Shown: piece after piece, positions 1-10,071 of the stretch
Layout: the number at the start of each line of letters is the position of its first letter
Position numbering within the stretch: the first letter of the stretch is position 1
NCBI RefSeq assembly: GCF_029633865.1
Contig: NC_079230.1
Coordinates: 29,204,009 to 29,268,008 of the forward strand
DNA from: Lampris incognitus
Taxonomy: Eukaryota; Chordata; Actinopteri; Lampriformes; Lampridae
Length of the DNA stretch: 64,000 nt
Reading direction: 5' to 3'
Notes under the pieces: generated by a model
What the model saw: only the letters and a program-made list of their open reading frames with translations
The model's database searches: none
Told to the model about the DNA's origin: nothing
Position numbers and translations under genes: made by a program

Positions 1-267
1 TGGCGAAACGCCTCACTGTCAGGGGAACGAAGCGGCTGGCGACTCCACATGCGTCGGAGGAGGCATGTGGTAGTCTGCAGCCCTCCCCGCAATGGCAGAG
101 GGGATGGAGCAGAAACCGGGAGGGATCGGAAGAGTGGGGTAATTGGTTCCATATAATTGGGGAGACAAAGAGGAACGAAACCCCGATGATGAATTAAGGG
201 ACGCAAGATTATTAACACGCCGAATGTCGTAAAGTTTGTGTTTTCCTGCCTTAACGGGAACCATATT

Positions 268-283
268 GTTTTTCTTTTGACAT
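268..283 (-). terminator. snRNA 3' box of U1 copy 1
   Basis: On the minus strand ATGTCAAAAGAAAAAC begins 6 bp past the U1 3' end. It resembles the vertebrate 3' box (GTTTN0-3AAARNNAGA), which directs 3'-end formation of polymerase II snRNAs. The same motif sits at the same distance in all eight units. A related GTTAAAAGAAACA lies below the diverged U1 copy at about 566-578. Confidence 0.65.
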
Positions 284-288
284 TTAAT

Positions 289-452
289 CAGGGGAGAGCG
301 CGAACGCAGTCCCCCACTACCAGAAATTATGCAGTCGAGATTCCCACGTTTGGGGAATTCGCACAGGTCAGCACAACCGGAGTGCAATGGTCAAGCCTCG
401 CCGTGGGTGAACCACCTTCTTGATCATGGTGTCTCCCCTGCCAGGTAAGTAT
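289..452 (-). ncRNA. U1 spliceosomal snRNA, array copy 1
   Basis: The minus strand reads ATACTTACCTGGCAGGGGAG at its 5' end. This is the invariant U1 start, whose ACUUACCUG pairs with 5' splice sites. Further along are the stem-loop I loop GATCAAGAAG (bound by U1-70K), the stem-loop II loop ATTGCACTCC (bound by U1A), an Sm site AATTTCTGG, and the terminal stem-loop GGACTGCGTTCGCGCTCTCC. Length is 164 nt, the same as human U1. A PSE-like element lies 43-61 bp upstream and a 3' box 6-21 bp downstream, as expected for an RNA polymerase II snRNA gene. This copy matches the array consensus at every position. The RNA is a core part of the U1 snRNP, which defines 5' splice sites in the nucleus. Confidence 0.96.
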
Positions 453-494
453 GAACCCCAGTCATCGCACAGACGAGCTGATTCTGACACACAT

Positions 495-513
495 CTATCT
501 GTATGACGGTGCC
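495..513 (-). promoter_or_regulatory. Proximal sequence element (PSE) of U1 copy 1
   Basis: The minus strand reads GCACCGTCATACAGATAG, close to the vertebrate PSE core CACCNTNA. It is centred about 52 bp upstream of the U1 start, the usual PSE position for SNAPc binding. No TATA box is seen, as expected for polymerase II snRNA genes. It is present in all eight units. I found no octamer-type distal element at the usual distance. Confidence 0.65.
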
Positions 514-580
514 ACGGCATCAAGTAAAGCGACTGCTTTGTCCTCACAGAAATCAAGGTTTGTTTCTTTTAACATGTAAA

Positions 581-1195
581 CGGGGGAGAGCGCGAACGCA
601 GTCCCCCACTACCGGAAATGATGCAGTCCAGAGTCTATAACATTTGGGGAATTGACCTTTCGCAAAGTCAGTTACCGTTGCTATGACCGTCAAGCCTTTC
701 AGAACTATCCAGGAAGTAGCCGGAAAACACCAAAACATGAAGGAAGAAATCAGCGCATTGTGTGGTTAAAAGTAGCAGTAGTAATACATTAGCTATCAAT
801 AATAGCTAGTAGCAAGCTTAGCTTGGAGCAGACAGGTATTTTTGTTGATTTTGGATGGATTAAGCTGGCCATGGGGTCTGCTATACTGTGACATCTATTG
901 ACGACATTGCGCTTCTTGCGTTCTGGGTTTCGGGAAGGGAAAGAAAATGACACCCGCTCCAAACTTTTCACATATCTAGTATCCGATCTGCAGATCCCAT
1001 AGGCACACCGTTTCAGTATTTTGTTGTGCGTTTGAAAGCTTGACGGACCGTTGCTAAGGTCGGATTGGACAAGCACCGTTCTGGGGAGGTACTTTGCGAA
1101 AGCTCAATTGAACTCGAGGCGTTCTAGAGGAGTGTAAAGTCTACCTCGACTGTACACAGTTACGGCTCCTGATCGGTCAAAAGTCTACGGTGAGT
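581..1195 (-). pseudogene. Diverged U1-like gene split by a 450-bp insertion, unit 1
   Basis: With the insertion (656-1105) and one copy of its 6-bp flanking duplication left out, 159 nt remain that align end to end with U1 (164 nt). The terminal stem-loop (GGACTGCGTTCGCGCTCTCC) is fully kept. The Sm site is altered (CATTTCCGG in place of AATTTCTGG), the U1A-loop equivalent reads TTTACACTCC, and the 5' end reads ACTCACC in place of ATACTTACC. A 3'-box-like motif follows, but I see no PSE at the right distance upstream. It starts 128 bp upstream of the normal U1 gene on the same strand, so it arose by duplication of U1 within the unit. Probably non-functional. Confidence 0.8.
656..1105. mobile_element. 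450-bp DNA transposon insertion inside the U1-like gene (Dada-like candidate)
   Basis: The insert is bounded by AATTGA on both sides (650-655 and 1106-1111) and its ends are inverted: CTTTCGCAAAGT on the left and its complement ACTTTGCGAAAG on the right, with a second inverted match (CCGTCAAGC near 690 and its complement near 1038) further in. Other copies: 3029-3478, 5401-5850, 7774-8223, 10147-10596, 12520-12969, 14893-15342. On the minus strand it encodes a remnant resembling a THAP zinc-binding domain (KRCAYGICRSDTRY, then SFPSRNPERKKR, then VCSK), about positions 840-1019. There is no transposase catalytic domain, so it is non-autonomous. A fixed site in a U1-derived gene plus a 6-bp duplication fits the Dada superfamily; a different THAP-bearing transposon is the alternative. 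Confidence 0.65.
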
Positions 1196-1522
1196 GAACG
1201 CTCTAGACTAATCGGAAGCCGAAAGAGCCGATTGGAGCGTACCAGTCATAGGTCCCATATGAGACGAGCATCAAAGCTTATCAAGAGGAAGAAGAGTGGT
1301 TTTCAAAGTTTACGGCGATGTTTGTTCTTCGATGATTCGTTTGAAGGAAAGGTGTTAGCTATAGCTATTAGCGATTTTCCATAGGAACAACTACACGAAC
1401 TCACAGGCTGGCGCGAATTACAAGTGGAACTACCCCGTAGTCGCCCTGTCGAGAGTCGTGTTTCCATAGCGACGTAGGAACCGCCGGGATCATGAGTTGA
1501 CGTCAACATTTTGCGACAGCTT

Positions 1523-1684
1523 TCACCGCGACGTAATTATCCCATCCAGGTGGCGGGAAATGTCGAGGTAAATCGTCTCGTTTCTCCTGGAGGACTCGAG
1601 CCCCCGCTGAACCTCGTCGGTGGCGTAGTCAGCCAACAAAGCCTGCACCTCCTCGTCTGTCCGTTTCTCGGCTGATTTCTCCAT
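1523..1684 (-). pseudogene. Myb/SANT-like DNA-binding fragment (PIF/Harbinger type), in each unit
   Basis: A 53-codon open frame starting MEKSAEKRTDEEVQALLADY, with VQRGLESSRRNETIYLDISR downstream. It resembles the first helices of the Myb/SANT-like domain found in the accessory protein of PIF/Harbinger transposons and in related vertebrate proteins (typical pattern W-TDEEVQALL...VQ..LE...RN..V/Y..I). It stops before the third helix, so it is a truncated remnant. Other copies: 3895-4056, 6268-6429, 8641-8802, 11014-11175, 13387-13548 and 15760-15921 (which has an Asp to Val change). Conservation reflects array homogenisation, not proven selection. Confidence 0.55.
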
Positions 1685-2040
1685 TTCGCTTGATCGAAAT
1701 TAAGTTTGCTACCACACAGCTTGGTTGCTGGCTTATACAATTGCGCTTGTTGAACACCGAAGTAGAAGGCTGGTTGCTTCCGACGTTCAACCAATCGGCG
1801 TCGAGCCCCTCCCAGCAGGTTTTCAGGGCCGCTCAGAAGTACCGACCCCAGAGCAGGGACTAGAGACGCTCCCTTAAAAGTCCCAGTAAGAGTTCCGGTC
1901 AGGGGTAGTTCCTCTAGTGGAAACACCAGCAAAGCTGCCGGCCCCCTAAAAGGTTCGGGTAGTTCCGCTGGTGGAAAATGGCCTTATGAGTTGTGTTGAC
2001 AGGTTGCTTCACAAGGGGCGTCACTCCAGATACTGAAAGC

Positions 2041-2164
2041 AAAGGTTCACCTACTTTTGCCACTCACAGATGTGAAATATTGGATCATTTTGCTCAATAA
2101 ATGAATGAGCAAGTATCATATTTTTGTCTCATTTGTTTAATTGGGTTTTCTTCATCTACTTTTA
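2041..2164 (+). mobile_element. Tc1/mariner-like non-autonomous fragment, in each unit
   Basis: AAAGGTTCACCTACTTTTGC followed by AT-rich sequence ending CTACTTTTAGGACT matches, from memory, a common non-autonomous Tc1-like element of fishes. It is cut off by the SINE that begins at 2165. Other copies: 4413-4536, 6786-6909, 9159-9282, 11532-11655, 13905-14028, 16278-16401. Confidence 0.5.
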
Positions 2165-2539
2165 GGACTCGTCGCCGGACCGAATCCCCGTGTTACCCCC
2201 GCCTTGATTGGTGTCGCTAAAGCCACAATTGGCCGTGTGTGCGGGTGTGAAGCCGGATGTGAGTATGTGTCGAGGTGGCTGCAGTAGCGCCTCCTCTGAT
2301 CGGTCGGGGCGCCTGTTCGGGGGAGAGGGAGAACTGGAGGAATAGCGTGATCCTGCCACGCGCTACGTCGCCCTGGCGAAACGCCTCACTGTCAGGGGAA
2401 CGAAGCGGCTGGCGACTCCACATGCGTCGGAGGAGGCATGTGGTAGTCTGCAGCCCTCCCCGCAATGGCAGAGGGGATGGAGCAGAAACCGGGAGGGATC
2501 GGAAGAGTGGGGTAATTGGTCCCATATAATTGGGGAGAC
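2165..2539 (+). mobile_element. tRNA-derived SINE, 5'-truncated, in each unit
   Basis: Contains CCGAATCCCCGTGTTAC (remnant of a tRNA-like B box) and the body TTGGCCGTGTGTGCGGGTGT...GCGCCTCCTCTGATCGGTCG...GACTCCACATGCGTCGGAGG, ending near AATTGGGGAGACA. Copies of the same family stand elsewhere in the window at 34,301-34,727, 38,186-38,611 and 57,151-57,413; the 38.2-38.6 kb copy keeps a fuller tRNA-like head. Other array copies: 1-167 (cut by the window edge), 4537-4911, 6910-7284, 9283-9657, 11656-12030, 14029-14403, 16402-16776. In each unit it ends about 110 bp past the U1 3' box. Confidence 0.75.
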
Positions 2540-2661
2540 AAAGAGGAACGAAACCCCGATGATGAATTAAGGGACGCAAGATTATTAACACGCCGAATGT
2601 CGTAAAGTTTGTGTTTTCCTGCCTTAACGGGAACCATATTGTTTTTCTTTTGACATTTAAT

Positions 2662-2825
2662 CAGGAGAGAGCGCGAACGCAGTCCCCCACTACCAGAAAT
2701 TATGCAGTCGAGATTCCCACGTTTGGGGAATTCGCACAGGTCAGCACAACCGGAGTGCAATGGTCAAGCCTCGTCGTGGGTGAACCACGTTCTTGATCAT
2801 GGTGTCTCCCCTGCCAGGTAAGTAT
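2662..2825 (-). ncRNA. U1 snRNA, array copy 2 (three substitutions)
   Basis: Full-length 164-nt U1. Against the array consensus the RNA has G37 to C at the 3' edge of the stem-loop I loop, G52 to A at the base of stem-loop II, and C160 to U in the last stem. G37 and G52 changes are shared with copy 3. The 5' splice-site-pairing end, Sm site, PSE-like element and 3' box are unchanged. It could be functional, but the change in the U1-70K-binding loop makes it a weaker candidate than copies 1, 4 and 6. Confidence 0.93.
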
Positions 2826-2953
2826 GAACCCCAGCCATCGCACAGAGGAACTGATTCTGACACACATCTATCTGTATGACGGTGCCACGGCATCAAGTAA
2901 AGCGACTGCTTTGTCCTCACAGAAATCAAGGTTTGTTTCTTTTAACATGTAAA

Positions 2954-3568
2954 CGGGGGAGAGCGCGAACGCAGTCCCCCACTACCGGAAATGATGCAGT
3001 CCAGAGTCTATAACATTTGGGGAATTGACCTTTCGCAAAGTCAGTTACCGTTGCTATGACCGTCAAGCCTTTCAGAACTATCCAGGAAGTAGCCGGAAAA
3101 CACCAAAACATGAAGGAAGAAATCAGCGCATTGTGTGGTTAAAAGTAACAGTAGTAATACATTAGCTATCAATAACAGCTAGTAGCAAGCTTAGCTTGGA
3201 GCAGACAGGTATTTTTGTTGATTTTGGATGGATTAAGCTGGCCATGGGGTCTGCTATACTGTGACATCTATTGACGACATTGCGCTTCTTGCGTTCTGGG
3301 TTTCGGGAAGGGAAAGAAAATGACACCCCCTCCAAACTTTTCACATATCTAGTATCCGATCTGCAGACCCCATAGGCACACCGTTTCAGCATTTTGTTGT
3401 GTGTTTGAAAGCTTGACGGACCGTTGCTAAGGTCGGATTGGACAAGCACCGTTCTGGGGACGTACTTTGCGAAAGCTCAATTGAACTCGAGGCGTTCTAG
3501 AGGAGTGTAAAGTCTACCTCGGCTGTACACAGCTACGGCTCCTGATCGGTCTAAAGTCTACGGTGAGT
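2954..3568 (-). pseudogene. Split U1-like gene, unit 2
   Basis: Same structure as in unit 1, with the insertion at 3029-3478. Both halves of the U1 homology are present. Confidence 0.78.
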
Positions 3569-5033
3569 GAACGCTCTAGACTAATCGGAAGCCGAAAGAG
3601 CCGATTGTAGCGTACCAGTCATAGGTCCCAGATGAGACGAGCATCAAAGCTTATCAAGAGGAAGAAGAGTGGTTTTCAAAGTTTACGGCGATGTTTGTTC
3701 TTCGATGATTCGTTTGAGGAAAAGTGTTAGCTATAGCTATTAGCGATTTTCCATAGGAACAACTACACGAACTCACAGGCTGGCGCGAATTACAAGTGGA
3801 ACTACCCCGTAGTCGCCCTGTCGAGAGCCGTGTTTCCATAGCGACGTAGGAACCGCCGGGATCATGAGTTGACGTCAACATTTTGCGACAGCTTTCACCG
3901 CGACGTAATTATCCCATCCAGGTGGCGGGAAATGTCGAGGTAAATCGTCTCGTTTCTCCTGGAGGACTCGAGCCCCCGCTGAACCTCGTCGGTGGCGTAG
4001 TCAGCCAACAAAGCCTGCACCTCCTCGTCTGTCCGTTTCTCGGCTGATTTCTCCATTTCGCTTGATCGAAATTAAGTTTGCTACCACACAGCTTGGTTGC
4101 TGGCTTATACAATTGCGCTTGTTGAACACCGAAGTAGAAGGCTGGTTGCTTCCGACGTTCAACCAATCGGCGTCGAGCCCCTCCCAGCAGGTTTTCAGGG
4201 CCGCTCAGAAGTACCGACCCCAGAGCAGGGACTAGAGACGCTCCCTTAAAAGTCCCAGTAAGAGTTCCGGTCAGGGGTAGTTCCTCTAGTGGAAACACCA
4301 GCAAAGCTGCCGGCCCCCTAAAAGGTTCGGGTAGTTCCGCTGGTGGAAAATGGCCTTATGAGTTGTGTTGACAGGTTGCTTCACAAGGGGCGTCACTCCA
4401 GATACTGAAAGCAAAGGTTCACCTACTTTTGCCACTCACAGATGTGAAATATTGGATCATTTTGCTCAATAAATGAATGAGCAAGTATCATATTTTTGTC
4501 TCATTTGTTTAATTGGGTTTTCTTCATCTACTTTTAGGACTCGTCGCCGGACCGAATCCCCGTGTTACCCCCGCCTTGATTGGTGTCGCTAAAGCCACAA
4601 TTGGCCGTGTGTGCGGGTGTGAAGCCGGATGTGAGTATGTGTCGAGGTGGCTGCAGTAGCGCCTCCTCTGATCGGTCGGGGCGCCTGTTCGGGGGAGAGG
4701 GAGAACTGGAGGAATAGCGTGATCCCGCCACGCGCTACGTCGCCCTGGCGAAACGCCTCACTGTCAGGGGAACGAAGCGGCTGGCGACTCCACATGCGTC
4801 GGAGGAGGCATGTGGTAGTCTGCAGCCCTCCCCGCAATGGCAGAGCGGATGGAGCAGAAACCGGGAGGGATCGGAAGAGTGGGGTAATTGGTCCCATATA
4901 ATTGGGGAGACAAAGAAGAACGAAACCCCGATGATGAATTAAGGGACGCAAGATTATTAACACGCCGAATGTCGTAAAGTTTGTGTTTTCCTGCCTTAAC
5001 GGGAACCATATTGTTTTTCTTTTGACATTTAAT

Positions 5034-5197
5034 CAGGGGAGAGCGCGAACGCAGTCCCCCACTACCAGAAATTATGCAGTCGAGATTCCCACGTTTGGGG
5101 AATTCGCACAGGTCAGCACAACCGGAGTGCAATGGTCAAGCCTCGTCGTGGGTGAACCACGTTCTTGATCATGGTGTCTCCCCTGCCAGGTAAGTAT
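5034..5197 (-). ncRNA. U1 snRNA, array copy 3 (two substitutions)
   Basis: Full-length 164-nt U1 carrying the same G37 to C and G52 to A changes as copy 2 but not the 3'-stem change. Copies 2 and 3 are neighbours, so the shared pair points to local duplication or gene conversion. The spacing to copy 2 is 2,372 bp, one base shorter than the other intervals. Confidence 0.94.
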
Positions 5198-5325
5198 GAA
5201 CCCCAGCCATCGCACAGAGGAACTGATTCTGACACACATCTATCTGTATGACGGTGCCACGGCATCAAGTAAAGCGACTGCTTTGTCCTCACAGAAATCA
5301 AGGTTTGTTTCTTTTAACATGTAAA

Positions 5326-5940
5326 CGGGGGAGAGCGCGAACGCAGTCCCCCACTACCGGAAATGATGCAGTCCAGAGTCTATAACATTTGGGGAATTGA
5401 CCTTTCGCAAAGTCAGTTACCGTTGCTATGACCGTCAAGCCTTTCAGAACTATCCAGGAAGTAGCCGGAAAACACCAAAACATGAAGGAAGAAATCAGCG
5501 CATTGTGTGGTTAAAAGTAACAGTAGTAATACATTAGCTATCAATAATAGCTAGTAGCAAGCTTAGCTTGGAGCAGACAGGTATTTTTGTTGATTTTGGA
5601 TGGATTAAGCTGGCCATGGGGTCTGCTATACTGTGACATCTATTGACGACATTGCGCTTCTTGCGTTCTGGGTTTCGGGAAGGGAAAGAAAATGACACCC
5701 CCTCCAAACTTTTCACATATCTAGTATCCGATCTGCAGATCCCATAGGCACACCGTTTCAGCATTTTGTTGTGTGTTTGAAAGCTTGACGGACCGTTGCT
5801 AAGGTCGGATTGGACAAGCACCGTTCTGGGGAGGTACTTTGCGAAAGCTCAATTGAACTCGAGGCGTTCTAGAGGAGTGTAAAGTCTACCTCGGCTGTAC
5901 ACAGTTACGGCTCCTGATCGGTCTAAAGTCTACGGTGAGT
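5326..5940 (-). pseudogene. Split U1-like gene, unit 3
   Basis: Insertion at 5401-5850; the AATTGA duplication is intact on both sides. Confidence 0.78.
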
Positions 5941-7406
5941 GAACGCTCTAGACTAATCGGAAGCCGAAAGAGCCGATTGTAGCGTACCAGTCATAGGTCC
6001 CAGATGAGACGAGCATCAAAGCTTATCAAGAGGAAGAAGAGTGGTTTTCAAAGTTTACGGCGATGTTTGTTCTTCGATGATTCGTTTGAAGGAAAAGTGT
6101 TAGCTATAGCTATTAGCGATTTTCCATAGGAACAACTACACGAACTCACAGGCTGGCGCGAATTACAAGTGGAACTACCCCGTAGTCGCCCTGTCGAGAG
6201 TCGTGTTTCCATAGCGACGTAGGAACCGCCGGGATCATGAGTTGACGTCAACATTTTGCGACAGCTTTCACCGCGACGTAATTATCCCATCCAGGTGGCG
6301 GGAAATGTCGAGGTAAATCGTCTCGTTTCTCCTGGAGGACTCGAGCCCCCGCTGAACCTCGTCGGTGGCGTAGTCAGCCAACAAAGCCTGCACCTCCTCG
6401 TCTGTCCGTTTCTCGGCTGATTTCTCCATTTCGCTTGATCGAAATTAAGTTTGCTACCACACAGCTTGGTTGCTGGCTTATACAATTGCGCTTGTTGAAC
6501 ACCGAAGTAGAAGGCTGGTTGCTTCCGACGTTCAACCAATCGGCGTCGAGCCCCTCCCAGCAGGTTTTCAGGGCCGCTCAGAAGTACCGACCCCAGAGCA
6601 GGGACTAGAGACGCTCCCTTAAAAGTCCCAGTAAGAGTTCCGTTCAGGGGTAGTTCCTCTAGTGGAAACGCCAGCAAAGCTGCCGGCCCCCTAAAAGGTT
6701 CGGGTAGTTCCGCTGGTAGAAAATGGCCTTACGAGTTGTGTTGACAGGTTGCTTCACAAGGGGCGTCACTCCAGATACTGAAAGCAAAGGTTCACCTACT
6801 TTTGCCACTCACAGATGTGAAATATTGGATCATTTTGCTCAATAAATGAATGAGCAAGTATCATATTTTTGTCTCATTTGTTTAATTGGGTTTTCTTCAT
6901 CTACTTTTAGGACTCGTCGCCGGACCGAATCCCCGTGTTACCCCCGCCTTGATTGGTGTCGCTAAAGCCACAATTGGCCGTGTGTGCGGGTGTGAAGCCG
7001 GATGTGAGTATGTGTCGAGGTGGCTGCAGTAGCGCCTCCTCTGATCGGTCGGGGCGCCTGTTCGGGGGAGAGGGAGAACTGGAGGAATAGCGTGATCCTG
7101 CCACGCGCTACGTCGCCCTGGCGAAACGCCTCACTGTCAGGGGAACGAAGCGGCTGGCGACTCCACATGCGTCGGAGGAGGCATGTGGTAGTCTGCAGCC
7201 CTCCCCGCAATGGCAGAGGGGATGGAGCAAAAACCGGGAGGGATCGGAAGAGTGGGGTAATTGGTCCCATATAATTGGGGAGACAAAGAGGAACGAAACC
7301 CCGATGATGAATTAAGGGACGCAAGATCATTAACACGCCAAATGTCGTAATGTTTGTGTTTTCCCGTCTTAACGGGAACCATATTGTTTTTCTTTTGACA
7401 TTTAAT

Positions 7407-7570
7407 CAGGGGAGAGCGCGAACGCAGTCCCCCACTACCAGAAATTATGCAGTCGAGATTCCCACGTTTGGGGAATTCGCACAGGTCAGCACAACCGGAG
7501 TGCAATGGTCAAGCCTCGCCGTGGGTGAACCACCTTCTTGATCATGGTGTCTCCCCTGCCAGGTAAGTAT
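7407..7570 (-). ncRNA. U1 snRNA, array copy 4 (consensus)
   Basis: 164-nt U1 identical to the consensus across the pairing end, both protein-binding loops, Sm site and 3' stem. The sequence just downstream of its 3' box has small differences from its neighbours, but the box itself is kept. Confidence 0.96.
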
Positions 7571-7698
7571 GAACCCCAGCCATCGCACAGAGGAGCTGAT
7601 TCTGACACACATCTATCTGTATGACGGTGCCACGGCATCAAGTAAAGCGACTGCTTTGTCCTCACAGAAATCAAGGTTTGTTTCTTTTAACATGTAAA

Positions 7699-8313
7699 CG
7701 GGGGAGAGCGCGAACGCAGTCCCCCACTACCGGAAATGATGCAGTCCAGAGTCTATAACATTTGGGGTATTGACCTTTCGCAAAGTCAGTTACCGTTGCT
7801 ATGACCGTCAAGCCTTTCAGAACTATCCAGGAAGTAGCCGGAAAACACCAAAACATGAAGGAAGAAATCAGCGCATTGTGTGGTTAAAAGTAACAGTAGT
7901 AATACATTAGCTATCAATAATAGCTAGTAGCAAGCTTAGCTTGGAGCAGACAGGTATTTTTGTTGATTTTGGATGGATTAAGCTGGCCATGGGGTCTGCT
8001 ATACTGTGACATCTATTGACGACATTGCGCTTCTTGCGTTCTGGGTTTCGGGAAGGGAAAGAAAATGACACCCCCTCCAAACTTTTCACATATCTAGTAT
8101 CCGATCTGCAGATCCCATAGGCACACCGTTTCAGCATTTTGTTGTGTGTTTGAAAGCTTGACGGACCGTTGCTAAGGTCGGATTGGACAAGCACCGTTCT
8201 GGGGAGGTACTTTGCGAAAGCTCAATTGAACTCGAGGCGTTCTAGAGGAGTGTAAAGTCTACCTCGGCTGTACACAGTTACGGCTCCTGATCGGTCTAAA
8301 GTCTACGGTGAGT
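7699..8313 (-). pseudogene. Split U1-like gene, unit 4
   Basis: Insertion at 7774-8223. The left copy of the duplication has mutated to TATTGA here; the right copy is AATTGA. Confidence 0.78.
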
Positions 8314-9779
8314 GAACGCTCTAGACTAATCGGAAGCCGAAAGAGCCGATTGTAGCGTACCAGTCATAGGTCCCAGATGAGACGAGCATCAAAGCTTATC
8401 AAGAGGAAGAAGAGTGGTTTTCAAAGTTTACGGCGATGTTTGTTCTTCGATGATTCGTTTGAAGGAAAAGTGTTAGCTATAGCTATTAGCGATTTTCCAT
8501 AGGAACAACTACACGAACTCACAGGCTGGCGCGAATTACAAGTGGAACTACCCCGTAGTCGCCCTGTCGAGAGTCGTGTTTCCATAGCGACGTAGGAGCC
8601 GCCGGGATCATGAGTTGACGTCAACATTTTGCGACAGCTTTCACCGCGACGTAATTATCCCATCCAGGTGGCGGGAAATGTCGAGGTAAATCGTCTCGTT
8701 TCTCCTGGAGGACTCGAGCCCCCGCTGAACCTCGTCGGTGGCGTAGTCAGCCAACAAAGCCTGCACCTCCTCGTCTGTCCGTTTCTCGGCTGATTTCTCC
8801 ATTTCGCTTGATCGAAATTAAGTTTGCTACCACACAGCTTGGTTGCTGGCTTATACAATTGCGCTTGTTGAACACCGAAGTAGAAGGCTGGTTGCTTCCG
8901 ACGTTCAACCAATCGGCGTCGAGCCCCTCCCAGCAGGTTTTCAGGGCCGCTCAGAAGTACCGACCCCAGAGCAGGGACTAGAGACGCTCCCTTAAAAGTC
9001 CCAGTAAGAGTTCCGGTCAGGGGTAGTTCCTCTAGTGGAAACACCAGCAAAGCTGCCGGCCCCCTAAAAGGTTCGGGTAGTTCCGCTGGTAGAAAATGGC
9101 CTTACGAGTTGTGTTGACAGGTTGCTTCACAAGGGGCGTCACTCCAGATACTGAAAGCAAAGGTTCACCTACTTTTGCCACTCACAGATGTGAAATATTG
9201 GATCATTTTGCTCAATAAATGAATGAGCAAGTATCATATTTTTGTCTCATTTGTTTAATTGGGTTTTCTTCATCTACTTTTAGGACTCGTCGCCGGACCG
9301 AATCCCCGTGTTACCCCCGCCTTGATTGGTGTCGCTAAAGCCACAATTGGCTGTGTGTGCGGGTGTGAAGCCGGATGTGAGTATGTGTCGAGGTGGCTGC
9401 AGTAGCGCCTCCTCTGATCGGTCGGGGCGCCTGTTCGGGGGAGAGGGAGAACTGGAGGAATAGCGTGATCCCGCCACGCGCTACGTCGCCCTGGCGAAAC
9501 GCCTCACTGTCAGGGGAACGAAGCGGCTGGCGACTCCACATGCGTCGGAGGAGGCATGTGGTAGTCTGCAGCCCTCCCCGCAATGGCAGAGGGGATGGAG
9601 CAGAAACCGGGAGGGATCGGAAGAGTGGGGTAATTGGTCCCATATAATTGGGGAGACAAAGAGGAACGAAACCCCGATGATGAATTAAGGGACGCAAGAT
9701 TATTAACACGCCGAATGTCGTAAAGTTTGTGTTTTCCTGCCTAAACGGGAACCATATTGTTTTTCTTTTGACATTTAAT

Positions 9780-9943
9780 CAGGGGAGAGCGCGAACGCAG
9801 TCCCCCACTACCAGAAATTATGCAGTCGAGATTCCCACGTTTGGGGAATTCGCACAGGTCAGCACAACCGGAGCGCAATGGTCAAGCCTCGCCGTGGGTG
9901 AACCACCTTCTTGATCATGGTGTCTCCCCTGCCAGGTAAGTAT
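9780..9943 (-). ncRNA. U1 snRNA, array copy 5 (altered U1A loop)
   Basis: 164-nt U1 with one change: A70 to G, turning the stem-loop II loop ATTGCACTCC into ATTGCGCTCC. The AUUGCAC heptamer is the direct binding site of the U1A protein and its bases are strongly conserved in vertebrates, so this copy may make a U1 RNA with poor U1A binding. Everything else matches consensus. Confidence 0.93.
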
Positions 9944-10071
9944 GAACCCCAGCCATCGCACAGAGGAGCTGATTCTGACACACATCTATCTGTATGACGG
10001 TGCCACGGCATCAAGTAAAGCGACTGCTTTGTCCTCACAGAAATCAAGGTTTGTTTCTTTTAACATGTAAA

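Noticed and set aside
581-697. Reading the U1-like copy as ending at AAGCCT inside the insertion
   Set aside because: A weak similarity continues past AATTGA into the insert, but the alignment beyond the second AATTGA gives a complete 159-nt U1 and unit 8 confirms it.
1537-1932. 131-codon open frame repeated in every array unit (and the 122-, 124-, 95- and 84-codon frames)
   Set aside because: Conserved only because the DNA units are nearly identical. The frames overlap U1, the SINE or the Myb fragment on the wrong strand or frame and show no domain.
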